Assembly (NCBI GenBank): GCA_041398605.1
Contig: JAWKUK010000003.1
Span: 620,001-684,000 of the forward strand
DNA length: 64,000 nt
Direction: 5' to 3'
Origin: JAWKUK01 sp041398605
GTDB lineage: Bacteria; Planctomycetota; UBA1135; GCA-002686595
In this document: piece by piece, positions 37,576-45,543 of the stretch
Layout of the letters: each line of letters starts with the position of its first letter
Position numbering within the stretch: the first letter of the stretch is position 1
Translations under genes and position numbers: made by a program
The notes under the pieces: model-generated
Seen by the model: only the letters and a program-made list of their open reading frames with translations
Database searches by the model: none
What the model was told of the DNA's origin: nothing

Positions 37576-40158
37576 ATGATGAACTGGCACGCGCTCGCTC
37601 AGCGAACCCACCGCGCCCCCGTGGCCGCATTGGCCCTCGGGCTCCTTGCGACCTCGGTCCTCGCGCACGAGGACGACCCGAAGATCCTGCACCGCAAGCC
37701 CCCGGTCCCCGGGAGCGGCTTCATGGCGGGCCTGCCGTCCGGGTATCCGTTGCCCGGCGGCGGACTGAACCCCGGGGCGCAATTGCGCGGCAACTTCGAC
37801 GCACATGGCGTCGTCCTGCGGTCGTGGCTGACGATGGCCGACCTCGGCGTCGCGGGCTTCGAGGGCAACGACTGCTGGGGCTATGTCTCTCCCTCTGGTC
37901 GCGAGTACGCGATCATGGGGACGTCCACTGACACGGTCTTCGTCGAGGTCACCAACCCCGACGTGCCGGTGATCATCGCCCACATCGACGGCCCGAACAG
38001 CTCCTGGCGCGACCCGAAGATCTATCAGGATCGCTGCTACATCGTGAGCGAGGGCGGCGGCGGTATCCAGGTCGTCGACCTGTCGAACATCGACAACGGC
38101 CAGGTCACGCTCGAGAACACGATCACGACCGGCGGCGTCGCGTCGTCCCACAACGTCGCGATCGACGAGACGAGCGGCTTCCTCTACCGCTGCGGCGGCG
38201 GCAGCAACATGGGGCTGCGGATCTACAGCCTCGCGAACCCGGGGACGCCGGTGTTCGTGGCACAGTGGCTCGACCGCTACGTCCACGACGCGCAGATTGT
38301 GACGTACACATCGGGCCCGTACGCCGGGCGCGAGATCGCGTTCTGCTGCAGCGGCCTCAACGGCGGCGGCACGGACACGGGCTTCACCGTGATCGACGTG
38401 ACGAACAAGGCGAGCCTGCAGGTCCTGGCGCAGCTCCCCTACCCGTCGCGCGCCTACAGCCACCAGGGCTGGCTGTCGGAGGATCGCACGATCTTCTATC
38501 TCGGTGACGAGCTCGATGAGAACGGGTCGTTCGACACGCGGACGCACATGTTCAACGTCGCCGACCTGAACAACGTCTCGTACATCGGCGCCTTCGAGGG
38601 CGTCGAGCCCGCGATCGGGCACAACATGTACGAGAAGGACGGGTACATGTACCAGGCGAACTACACCAGCGGCCTGCGCATCTTCGACGTTGCGTCGAAC
38701 CTGACGAGCCCCGCCGAGATCGGCTACTTCGACACCTCGGCGCTGACCGGCGCGACGTTCAACGGCCTCTGGAGCTGCTTCCCCTACTTCCCGAGCGGCA
38801 CCGTGATCGGCAGCGACATCGAGGGCGGCCTCTTCGTGCTCACGATCGACTTCGCGCAGCTCGACATCCAAGTCGTCGGGGGCGCCCCGACGGTGCTGAA
38901 CCCGGCTGGCGACACCATCCAGGTCACGATCACCGAAGGCACCGCGGGGGACCTCGTCCCCGGCACTGAGGCCCTCTGGTACGACGACGGGACAGGCTTT
39001 GTTTCGTCGCCGCTGACGAACAACGGGAACGGCTTCTACACCGGCAACTTCCCGCCGTTTGCGTGCGGCACCCAGGTGGCCTGGTACGTGGCGGCCAACT
39101 CGCCGGCAGGCAGCGTCTTCGCGGCCCCCACGAGCGGAGAGTTCGCGCCCTACACCTCGCTCGCCGCAGCGGGCGTGACGGTCGCGCGCTTCGACGCGAT
39201 GGACTCGGACATGGGCTGGGTCGGTGGCCAACCCGGTGACACCGCGACGACCGGTCTCTGGACCCGAGGCAACCCGAACGGCACCGCAGCGCAGCCCGAG
39301 GACGACCACACCGCCGTCGGCACCGACTGCTGGTTCACCGGCCAGGCCGCCGCAGGCGCGGGGGTCGGCACCAACGACGTCGACGGTGGCGCGACCACCC
39401 TCGTGACGCCGATCATCGACATGTCCGGCCTCGTCGACCCGCAGCTCAGCTATTGGCGCTGGTACTCGAACGACGCCGGCGGCGCGCCGAACGCCGACAC
39501 GTTCAACATCGACATCTCGAACGACGGCGGCGCGAGCTGGACGTCGCTCGAAGTGGTCGGGCCGGCAGGCGCCGGCACCTCGGGAGGCTGGATCGAGGCG
39601 ACCTTCGCTGTCGCGAATGTGCTGACCCCGACGGCCCAGATGCGCGTGCGCTTCATCGCGTCGGACTTCGGGACCGGCTCGATCGTCGAAGCGGCGATCG
39701 ACGACTTCTCGGTGAGCGACATCGACTGCGGCGGCGGCATCGGGCAGTCCTACTGCCAGGCGAACGTGAACTCGACGGGCAACGCGGCGTTCATCGACGG
39801 CAGCGGCTCCAACGTGCTGGCGAACAACGACCTCGTCTTGACCGCTCGCGACGTGCCGCCGAACTCGAACGGGTTCTTCGTCACCTCGCAGTCCTCGGCG
39901 TTTGTCGCGAACCCAGGCGGCAGCGCGGGCAACCTGTGCGTCGGCGCGCCGACCGGTCGCTACATCTCGCAGCTTGGCAACAGCGGCCCGGGCGGGACCC
40001 TGACCCTGCTCGTGGACGTGAACACGATGGCCCAGCCGAACGGCAACGTGGCAGCGCAGGCGGGCGAGACGTGGTACTTCCAGACGTGGTTCCGTGACTC
40101 GGTCGCGGGCATCCCGACCTCGAACTTCACGCGTGGCTACTCCGTGACGTTCCAATGA
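37576..40158 (+). CDS. Choice-of-anchor B family surface protein
   Basis: The 860-residue protein has a signal peptide (VAALALGLLATSVLAHEDD). Residues about 75-440 form the LVIVD-type propeller of choice-of-anchor B proteins: NDCWGYVSPSGREYAIMGT, VIIAHIDGPNSSWRDPKIYQ, SHNVAIDETSGFLYRCGGG, SHQGWLSEDRTIFYLGDE and GHNMYEKDGYMYQANYTSGL. Residues 535-715 look like a MAM/jelly-roll carbohydrate-type domain. The last 135 residues (SYCQANVNSTGNAAFIDGSG ... AGETWYFQTWFRDS) match a domain I know as common at the ends of planctomycete surface proteins. ATG 37576 or 37579 may start it. A strong palindromic terminator follows at 40241. Confidence 0.88.
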   Translation: MMNWHALAQRTHRAPVAALALGLLATSVLAHEDDPKILHRKPPVPGSGFMAGLPSGYPLPGGGLNPGAQLRGNFDAHGVVLRSWLTMADLGVAGFEGNDCWGYVSPSGREYAIMGTSTDTVFVEVTNPDVPVIIAHIDGPNSSWRDPKIYQDRCYIVSEGGGGIQVVDLSNIDNGQVTLENTITTGGVASSHNVAIDETSGFLYRCGGGSNMGLRIYSLANPGTPVFVAQWLDRYVHDAQIVTYTSGPYAGREIAFCCSGLNGGGTDTGFTVIDVTNKASLQVLAQLPYPSRAYSHQGWLSEDRTIFYLGDELDENGSFDTRTHMFNVADLNNVSYIGAFEGVEPAIGHNMYEKDGYMYQANYTSGLRIFDVASNLTSPAEIGYFDTSALTGATFNGLWSCFPYFPSGTVIGSDIEGGLFVLTIDFAQLDIQVVGGAPTVLNPAGDTIQVTITEGTAGDLVPGTEALWYDDGTGFVSSPLTNNGNGFYTGNFPPFACGTQVAWYVAANSPAGSVFAAPTSGEFAPYTSLAAAGVTVARFDAMDSDMGWVGGQPGDTATTGLWTRGNPNGTAAQPEDDHTAVGTDCWFTGQAAAGAGVGTNDVDGGATTLVTPIIDMSGLVDPQLSYWRWYSNDAGGAPNADTFNIDISNDGGASWTSLEVVGPAGAGTSGGWIEATFAVANVLTPTAQMRVRFIASDFGTGSIVEAAIDDFSVSDIDCGGGIGQSYCQANVNSTGNAAFIDGSGSNVLANNDLVLTARDVPPNSNGFFVTSQSSAFVANPGGSAGNLCVGAPTGRYISQLGNSGPGGTLTLLVDVNTMAQPNGNVAAQAGETWYFQTWFRDSVAGIPTSNFTRGYSVTFQ

Positions 40159-40240
40159 CCGATCCAGCCTGGCCGTTGATCGACCAAGGCTGAATCGACG
40201 CATGGGCGGCGCGACGCTCGCCGCTCCAGTCGTCGGACGA

Positions 40241-40274
40241 GGACGCCCCCCGCAGCGCGCTGCGGGGGGCGTCC
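40241..40274. terminator. 34-bp palindromic hairpin between convergent genes
   Basis: GGACGCCCCCCGCAGC (40241-40256) pairs perfectly with 40259-40274, leaving a two-base centre. It lies 83 bp after the choice-of-anchor-B gene and 82 bp beyond the converging PilX-like gene, so it can serve both strands. A short TCC ATT follows but no real T run. Confidence 0.8.
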
Positions 40275-40355
40275 TCCATTCGTGCTCGCGTTAGCTCTCG
40301 CTGGGCCAAGGGGTGGAGCCGCAGTGCGGTCGATCCACCAACCCCACCACCCCCA

Positions 40356-42173
40356 TCACCAGCTCACGACCTCGATCACGCTGACTGCCATCGGCGTGAA
40401 CGGCGGCAGGTTCGCCGCCGAGTTGAAGGCCGTGTCATAGGCCCAGTTTCGGATCGGCGCGGTGTAGCGATCGCCGCCGTAGGCCCAATGCGCGGTCGCG
40501 TACTGGCTCTCAAACATGTTGACGAACGAGCCCGTGATGTTGCAGGGGACCCCGTTCCAGTTCTCGTGGTAGCGCGGCAGGTTCTCCAGCCCGCCGTTGT
40601 AGTTCGAGCCCTCGGTCGCGTAGTTGCCGGTGACAAACGCGCAGTTGAACGTCGTCTCGCTCGCGCCGGGGAGCTGCCCTGGCTGCTTGTTGCCGGTCCA
40701 ATTGTTCGACAACAGGTTGACCGCGTCCCCGATCGCAGCCGCGCCCTTCTTGTTGACCGTGTTGTAGTCCCCTTGCAGGTACACGGAGCCCTCCGCGACC
40801 GCGGTCAGCGGCGCTGCGAGCTCTGAGCCGTTGGTCAGCAAGAGCCCCTTGGCCTGGACGCCCTCCCCGGTGCCGTAGTGCGCTGAGTAGAGCAGCCCGT
40901 TCGCCGGATACTGCCCGCTCGCGCCGAGCAACGCCAGATCGACCTGTACGACCGGCACGCGCGTCGGCTGTGAAGAGGACTGCCGCATGTCGGGCACCGA
41001 CCCGAGCGTCACGGCGCCGCCGAGGAGCGACGTCACGTCGACCCCGTCCGCATTGAGCGCAGTGAACGAGGTCCCGCTCGCGTCCACGATGATCTTGAGG
41101 CCCGCGTGCTCGTGGTAGTAGCCGGGGTCATGCGTTCCGAGCCCCGGCCCAACGTATTCATACTCGCCGGTGGACGAGTCCAGCGCATAGCTGCCGCCGT
41201 CCATCGCGTCGTACATCGCGAGTGAAGCGTTGCCCGGCGTCATCGCCTCCGTCACGCCGTGCTCACCGGTCAACACAGTGTGGCCGTCTCCGCCGCCGTA
41301 CCCCTCGGGCGCCCCCCAGTACTCGAGCGCGCCCGGCGCAAACGGCAGCCAGTCGTTCGTGTCCCAGAAGTCGCCGTCGCCGTTGTGGTCGTAGCCGCTC
41401 GTGAACGCGCTGTCGTACCCGCTCGGGGTCGCCACCGAGCCCATCTGCCCGCGCGAGTTCATGCGGAAGAACTCGCGCGGCTCGGACGGATCGAACGGGT
41501 TCGCGACCCACTTCCGAATGTCGACGTTGCCGGCGCTCTCGCCGTTGTGCTTGCGCCGACGGAAGATGTCACCGACCGCTCGAACGTGATTGGTGTCGAG
41601 CGTCAAGGTGGCGCCCGAGCCGAGGTACATGTTCCCGTTCGTGTGGACACGCCCGCCGAGCGTCATGTTCGGTCCCGGGCTCACCTCGAGGTCGTTCGTA
41701 TAGAAGACCGCGAACTGGAAGAGCGGCGTGGACGCGGAGTGCACGATGCGCTGCGCGCTCGCGCGGTACCCGTTCACATTCGCGACCGCCTGCAGCTCAT
41801 ACGGCTGCACGACCGTCTGGATCCCCGAGATGTCGACCTGGACCTGCGGCGCGCCGAGCGGCGTGATGGAGTAATTGACGTCGGTGTCGCCGACGGTGAC
41901 GCTGCCGGTCGCGGGCGGATCGTTCCAGTTGGCGACTGCGACGCGCACATCGCGCATTCCGGCGGCGATCGCGCCCTCCGCAAGGTAGCGCGCTTGAACG
42001 CTCGCGCGCTTGACGGTCGACGTCTTGTTCGTCACGCCGGCCATGGTGAACATGACGGTCACCATGCTCGCCGCGACGAACGCACCGAAGACCGCATAGA
42101 CGAGCGCCACCCCACGGCGCTCGCTGCGCGATGTGGGCGCTCGCCCTGCCCCTCTTGCCCGTATTTGCATCAC
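40356..42173 (-). CDS. PilX-like pilus assembly membrane protein with large exported domain
   Basis: The 605-residue protein has one membrane span at about residues 21-46 (GVALVYAVFGAFVAASMVTV), preceded by RSERR. It is followed by VQARYLAEGAIAAGMRDVRV, the early helix of PilX N-terminal-type proteins. The remainder is beta-rich and Asn/Gly/Tyr-rich (MTLGGRVHTNGNMYLGSGAT), unlike the short PilX of Proteobacteria. GDFWDTNDW and similar acidic loops could bind calcium. It is the last of three leftward genes, with 78 bp and a small hairpin before its start. A role as a tip or surface-exposed component is inference. Confidence 0.75.
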   Translation of the reverse strand: MMQIRARGAGRAPTSRSERRGVALVYAVFGAFVAASMVTVMFTMAGVTNKTSTVKRASVQARYLAEGAIAAGMRDVRVAVANWNDPPATGSVTVGDTDVNYSITPLGAPQVQVDISGIQTVVQPYELQAVANVNGYRASAQRIVHSASTPLFQFAVFYTNDLEVSPGPNMTLGGRVHTNGNMYLGSGATLTLDTNHVRAVGDIFRRRKHNGESAGNVDIRKWVANPFDPSEPREFFRMNSRGQMGSVATPSGYDSAFTSGYDHNGDGDFWDTNDWLPFAPGALEYWGAPEGYGGGDGHTVLTGEHGVTEAMTPGNASLAMYDAMDGGSYALDSSTGEYEYVGPGLGTHDPGYYHEHAGLKIIVDASGTSFTALNADGVDVTSLLGGAVTLGSVPDMRQSSSQPTRVPVVQVDLALLGASGQYPANGLLYSAHYGTGEGVQAKGLLLTNGSELAAPLTAVAEGSVYLQGDYNTVNKKGAAAIGDAVNLLSNNWTGNKQPGQLPGASETTFNCAFVTGNYATEGSNYNGGLENLPRYHENWNGVPCNITGSFVNMFESQYATAHWAYGGDRYTAPIRNWAYDTAFNSAANLPPFTPMAVSVIEVVSW

Positions 42174-42223
42174 TTGCCCCCTTGCCCCTCTGATGCTCGA
42201 CGCGCCACGCCGAGCCGCTGCCT

Positions 42224-42240
42224 CCGCGGCAAAGCCGCGG
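42224..42240 (-). other. Short hairpin between prepilin and PilX-like genes
   Basis: CCGCGGC (42224-42230) and GCCGCGG (42234-42240) flank AAA. A seven-base GC stem with a three-base loop in the 78-bp gap could attenuate or protect the transcript. It lacks a T run on either strand. Confidence 0.4.
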
Positions 42241-42251
42241 GGCCTGACCCG

Positions 42252-43040
42252 TCAACCGTTGCGTAGGCGGACGGTGACCTCGTTCCTCGAGCGATAGATC
42301 CGACCGTCGTCGTCCGTGGCGCGGAAGTAGATCCGCACGCGCACGGCGCCGAGGGGGATCGTCCAGCCCGAAGACTCCGGCGTATCGCACTGGATCCGCT
42401 CGACGTGCCGTGCGACGACGCGCGCCGTCGCGACGTCATTGTTCACGCGCCGCTGCAGGACGCGCGAGCCGTCCGCGAGCACGACCACGACATAGCTGAC
42501 CTCGGCGTTCGACCAGACGAGTCCGGTCGCCGGATGAATGGTGTTCAGGTTCTCGTCCCAGAGGTGGTCGACGTCGGCAGGATCGTCCGTGTAGACGCCA
42601 TCACCGTTGCCATCGAGCTCGGGCCACCCATCGAGGTCGGCGTCGAGCTCCGGCCGACCGTCCCGGTCGAGGTCCGACGGCAACACCAGCACGAGCGAGC
42701 GCTGCACCCCGAAGTCCGGGTCGTTGGGCTGCGCCGTCGGCGGCGCCGCAGGGTAGGCGTGCAGGGCGAAGTCCAGGTTCGTCGGCGCCCCCCCGTCGAA
42801 GACGTACGGGAACTCCTTGCCTCCGACGGTCTGGAAGCCGGATTGCCGCAGGTCCTTGACGAGGCTCCGGAGCGCGTCTTCGCCTTCACCCTGGAGGACG
42901 CCCTCGATCGTACCGGTGGACGTCACGCGGCTCATGCTCTCCGTCGTCGTGATGAGCATGCGCGCGAGCATCGCGAGCACCGTGACGACGACGACGATCT
43001 CGACCAGGGAGAAGCCGCTGCGGTGGGAGTGGGTCTGCAT
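42252..43040 (-). CDS. PilW/GspJ-like prepilin
   Basis: The 262-residue protein has a class-III signal: Gly9, then FSLVEIVVVVTVLAMLARM with Phe at +1 and Glu14 at +5, the prepilin peptidase and methylation pattern. After the hydrophobic helix, GEGEDALRSLVKDLRQSGF is the typical early helix of PilW/GspJ minor pseudopilins. Acidic loops (LPSDLDRDGRPELDADLDG, DGNGDGVYTDDPADVDHLWD) are calcium-binding-like and unusual. It starts one base after the PilV-like gene stop and is surely co-transcribed. Which pilus or secretion machine uses it is not encoded in the window. Confidence 0.85.
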   Translation of the reverse strand: MQTHSHRSGFSLVEIVVVVTVLAMLARMLITTTESMSRVTSTGTIEGVLQGEGEDALRSLVKDLRQSGFQTVGGKEFPYVFDGGAPTNLDFALHAYPAAPPTAQPNDPDFGVQRSLVLVLPSDLDRDGRPELDADLDGWPELDGNGDGVYTDDPADVDHLWDENLNTIHPATGLVWSNAEVSYVVVVLADGSRVLQRRVNNDVATARVVARHVERIQCDTPESSGWTIPLGAVRVRIYFRATDDDGRIYRSRNEVTVRLRNG

Positions 43041-43041
43041 G

Positions 43042-43500
43042 TCAGCGCACCATCAGCGAGCGCAGCTCGACCTTGCGCGCGTGACCGCGCTGGTCGCGCC
43101 ACGTCGCCGTCAGGAGGACCTGGAGCGGGTCGGGGATCGGCCCGCCGGCGACGTAGCCTGGATAGGTCGCGACGATGCGCTCATCGCGCAGGTGGAGCCC
43201 CTCGTAGGCCGCGACGGGCGTGTCGTGTTCGTACACGCTCCCCGCGACAGGCAGCCCGTCGACCGGCTGGAGCATGACCTCCTCCATGCAGGCCGCGAGG
43301 TCGGCGATCGCGATGTTGTCCTCGCGGCTCGACGTCATGAGCCCAAAGCTCGCGAGCTGGCTCCCGAACGCCGTCACGACCGCGACCAGCAGGACCCCGA
43401 TCGCGATCATCACCTCGACCATGGTGAACCCGGCCCGTGTCCGACCGCGCGCCGCCCCTGCGCTCGGCCTCACAGCCCCCTCGACCCTGATTCGATGCAT
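43042..43500 (-). CDS. PilV/GspI-like prepilin
   Basis: The 152-residue protein carries the prepilin site Gly24 followed by FTMVEVMIAIGVLLVAVVTA, with Glu29 at +5. The segment EDNIAIADLAACMEEVMLQP after the helix fits PilV/GspI minor pseudopilins. Start ATG 43500 is preceded by an AGGGGG ribosome site; an in-frame ATG at 43548 would add 16 charged residues. A sigma70-like promoter sits about 70 bp upstream, making this the first gene of the three-gene group. Confidence 0.85.
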   Translation of the reverse strand: MHRIRVEGAVRPSAGAARGRTRAGFTMVEVMIAIGVLLVAVVTAFGSQLASFGLMTSSREDNIAIADLAACMEEVMLQPVDGLPVAGSVYEHDTPVAAYEGLHLRDERIVATYPGYVAGGPIPDPLQVLLTATWRDQRGHARKVELRSLMVR

Positions 43501-43567
43501 GGCGACCCCCTCGCTCCTGCGTCCCTCCGTGGGACGCAAAAGGCGCACCAGCGGAGAAAAGCCAACC

Positions 43568-43595
43568 AGGATACCCTAGGAAGTTGCATTGTCAA
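43568..43595 (-). promoter_or_regulatory. Sigma70-type promoter of the prepilin operon
   Basis: On the minus strand TTGACA (43595-43590) and TATCCT (43573-43568) are 16 bases apart, and the surrounding 60 bp are clearly AT-richer than the window. Transcription would begin near 43561 and give a leader of about 60 bases before the ATG at 43500. Confidence 0.7.
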
Positions 43596-44018
43596 GAAAG
43601 ACAGACAAGTCCACGCGTAAAGCGTTGCCGGAGATGGACTTACACCATACCCAAGGGGCGTCGACCCGCTCAGGGCAGGTCCTCGCGCGGGCACACCACG
43701 GGGTCGGCGGCGCCGACGCATCCAGGCGCGCTGGATGCTCGATCCAGGCGGCTCCGTTGCCCGCCGCTGGGAGCCGACGCGGAACCAGCACCGAACGCCC
43801 GTGCGCGTGTGCGCCCGTATGCCCTTATGCCCAGGAGGCTGTAGCTGGGCTGCGGCCATCCGCACGGAGCAGAGGCCCACGGCCAGCACACACGGCCAGC
43901 ACACACGGCCAGCACAACGGGATCGAACCAGACGCCCTGGCATAGCGCGCCTTCGTTCGGCGTCGACACCCCGACCAAGCGCGCGTGGAGCGCGGCTCCC
44001 CGCCCCCCCAGCCGCGGG
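43596..44018. other. Non-coding stretch with a 13-bp tandem repeat
   Basis: No convincing gene is seen between larE and the prepilin promoter; open frames here have no family-like sequence. The stretch contains three copies of CACGGCCAGCACA in a row (43878-43916). It may carry the larE transcript end, but no hairpin with a T run was found. Confidence 0.5.
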
Positions 44019-44849
44019 TCAGGGCTGCCCGGCGCGCTCGCTCGGCGAGCGGTAGGCGGCGAGCTCGAAGCCCTCGAACCCCTCGGCGGCGAGGGCGGCG
44101 GCGATCGGCCCAGAGAGGCGCTCCGCCAGCGCGAGCTCCGCGGGCCCGACCTCGACCCGTGCGCGCGCCCCGAGGTGGCGCACGCGGAGCTGCAGGAGGC
44201 CGAGCGCGCGCAGCGCGTCCTCCGCGCGCTCGACGACCGCGAGGCGCTCGGGGGTGACCCGCGTGCCGACGGGCAGGCGCGACGCGAGGCAAGCCGACGC
44301 AGGCTTGTCCGCGACCTCGAGGCCCATCGCGCGCGCATAGGCGCGGACATCGGCCTTGGTCCACCCCGCCTCTGCCAAGGGCGCGACGACGCCGAACTCG
44401 TGCGCCGCGCGCGCGCCCGGCCGGTGATCGAGGGCGTCATCGGCGATCTCGCCGAAGGCGAGCCACGGGATGCCCTCGGCCCGCGCGAAGCCCTCCATCG
44501 CGCGGAAGAGCGCGGCCTTGCAGAAGTAGCAGCGGTCGCCGGCGTTGGCCTGGTAGCGCGGATCGTCGCCCTCGTCGGTGCGTAGCTCGACGAGGCGCGC
44601 GCCGATCGCCGCCGCGACGCGCCGCGCTTCCTCGAGCTCGCGCCGCGCGAGGCTCGCGGAGTCCGCGACGACGCCGACCGCGGCGACCTCCCCGAGCACT
44701 CGCACCGCGGCGTGCAACAGGACGCTCGAATCGACGCCGCCCGACACGGCAACGGCGACCCGTCCGAGGGCGCGCAGCCGCGCATCGAGCGCGGTCGTAT
44801 CAGGGCCGCGGGGGCCGCCGGGGCCGTCGTCGAGGTTCACGGGATCCAT
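44019..44849 (-). CDS. larE: LarE-like ATP-dependent sulfur transferase
   Basis: The 276-residue protein has the PP-loop SGGVDSS (36-42), the LarE block AGDRCYFCKAALF (104-116) and DKPASACLASRLPVGTRV (181-198). LarE supplies sulfur for the nickel-pincer cofactor of lactate racemase; in lactobacilli a cysteine of the protein is itself sacrificed. Cys187 in the ACLASR motif is the likely equivalent, and C107/C110 are further conserved cysteines. Neither larB nor larC is in the window, so partners must lie elsewhere. ATG 44849 was chosen; earlier in-frame sequence overlaps the carbonic anhydrase gene. Confidence 0.85.
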   Translation of the reverse strand: MDPVNLDDGPGGPRGPDTTALDARLRALGRVAVAVSGGVDSSVLLHAAVRVLGEVAAVGVVADSASLARRELEEARRVAAAIGARLVELRTDEGDDPRYQANAGDRCYFCKAALFRAMEGFARAEGIPWLAFGEIADDALDHRPGARAAHEFGVVAPLAEAGWTKADVRAYARAMGLEVADKPASACLASRLPVGTRVTPERLAVVERAEDALRALGLLQLRVRHLGARARVEVGPAELALAERLSGPIAAALAAEGFEGFELAAYRSPSERAGQP

Positions 44850-44886
44850 GGGGTCGCGGTGGGACCGGGCTAGCGCGGCGCGTGTG

Positions 44887-45396
44887 TCAACGCGGGAGGT
44901 ATTGGCGGACCTTCTGCACGTAGCCCTCGGCGCTCGCGCGGATCGCGTCGAGCTGCTCAGGGCTGACGGCACGAACGACCTTCGCTGGGACACCGACGAC
45001 GAGGCTGCCGGGCGGCACGACCATGCCCTCCTTCACCACCGCGCCGGCGGCGACGATGGAGCCTCGGCCGATCACCGAGCCGCCGAGCAGGATCGCCCCC
45101 ATTCCGATCAAGCAGCGGTCCTCGACCCGCGCGCCGTGCAGGACGCAGCGGTGCCCGATCGTGACCTCCTCGCCGATGACGTTCGGCACGCCGGTATCGG
45201 CGTGGATCATCGTCAGGTCCTGGATGTTCGTACGGCGGCCGACCGACAGCGGCGCGTCGTCGCCGCGCAGGACGCACCCGAACCAGACACCGACGTCTTC
45301 GCCGAGCGTGATGTCGCCGGTGAGCGTCGCGTTCAGGGCCGCATAGGCGCCGCCCTCGAGGGAGCGGAAGAGTCCAGTCGACGGGTAATAGGTCAT
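44887..45396 (-). CDS. Gamma-class carbonic anhydrase-like protein
   Basis: The 169-residue protein is a left-handed beta-helix of hexapeptide repeats (LTGDITLGEDVGVWFGCVLR, GSVIGRGSIVAAGAVVKEGM). The three histidine ligands expected of gamma carbonic anhydrases are visible in MIHAD and in GHRCVLHG. The family forms trimers with a metal between subunits and hydrates carbon dioxide, although many relatives have little measured activity. GGGGGAG lies seven bases before ATG 45396. The stop is 37 bp before larE. Confidence 0.88.
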   Translation of the reverse strand: MTYYPSTGLFRSLEGGAYAALNATLTGDITLGEDVGVWFGCVLRGDDAPLSVGRRTNIQDLTMIHADTGVPNVIGEEVTIGHRCVLHGARVEDRCLIGMGAILLGGSVIGRGSIVAAGAVVKEGMVVPPGSLVVGVPAKVVRAVSPEQLDAIRASAEGYVQKVRQYLPR

Positions 45397-45510
45397 GGCG
45401 TTGCTCCCCCTATTGTGCGACGCCGCCCCGCGAAGCTGTACCCCACGAATGGCCGGGATCGTGGGCTCGAGCGGGCGAGCCGGGGCCCGCGGCCGGCCAT
45501 GGGGCCCTGG

Positions 45511-45540
45511 CGGAAGGGGCTCTGGCGGAAGGGGCTCTGG
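45511..45540. repeat. 15-bp perfect direct repeat
   Basis: CGGAAGGGGCTCTGG is present twice in tandem (45511-45525, 45526-45540), between the Rieske-flavodoxin gene end and the carbonic anhydrase start. A further partial copy (GGGGCCCTGG) precedes it. Confidence 0.8.
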
Positions 45541-45543
45541 CCC

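Noticed and set aside
40165..40192. Hairpin CAGCCT/AGGCTG just after the choice-of-anchor-B gene
   Set aside because: A six-base stem with a 16-base loop is weak next to the perfect palindrome 50 bp further on.
43878..43916. Short repeats as a CRISPR or integron site
   Set aside because: Three 13-bp copies without spacers and no cas or integrase gene nearby.
43915..43940. A tRNA T-loop-like GGTTCGATCCC on the minus strand
   Set aside because: The flanking bases do not form the five-base T stem, and no acceptor or anticodon arm is visible.
43589..43945. A 118-residue rightward frame in the larE-prepilin gap
   Set aside because: No family-like sequence, and it would lie across the leftward promoter.
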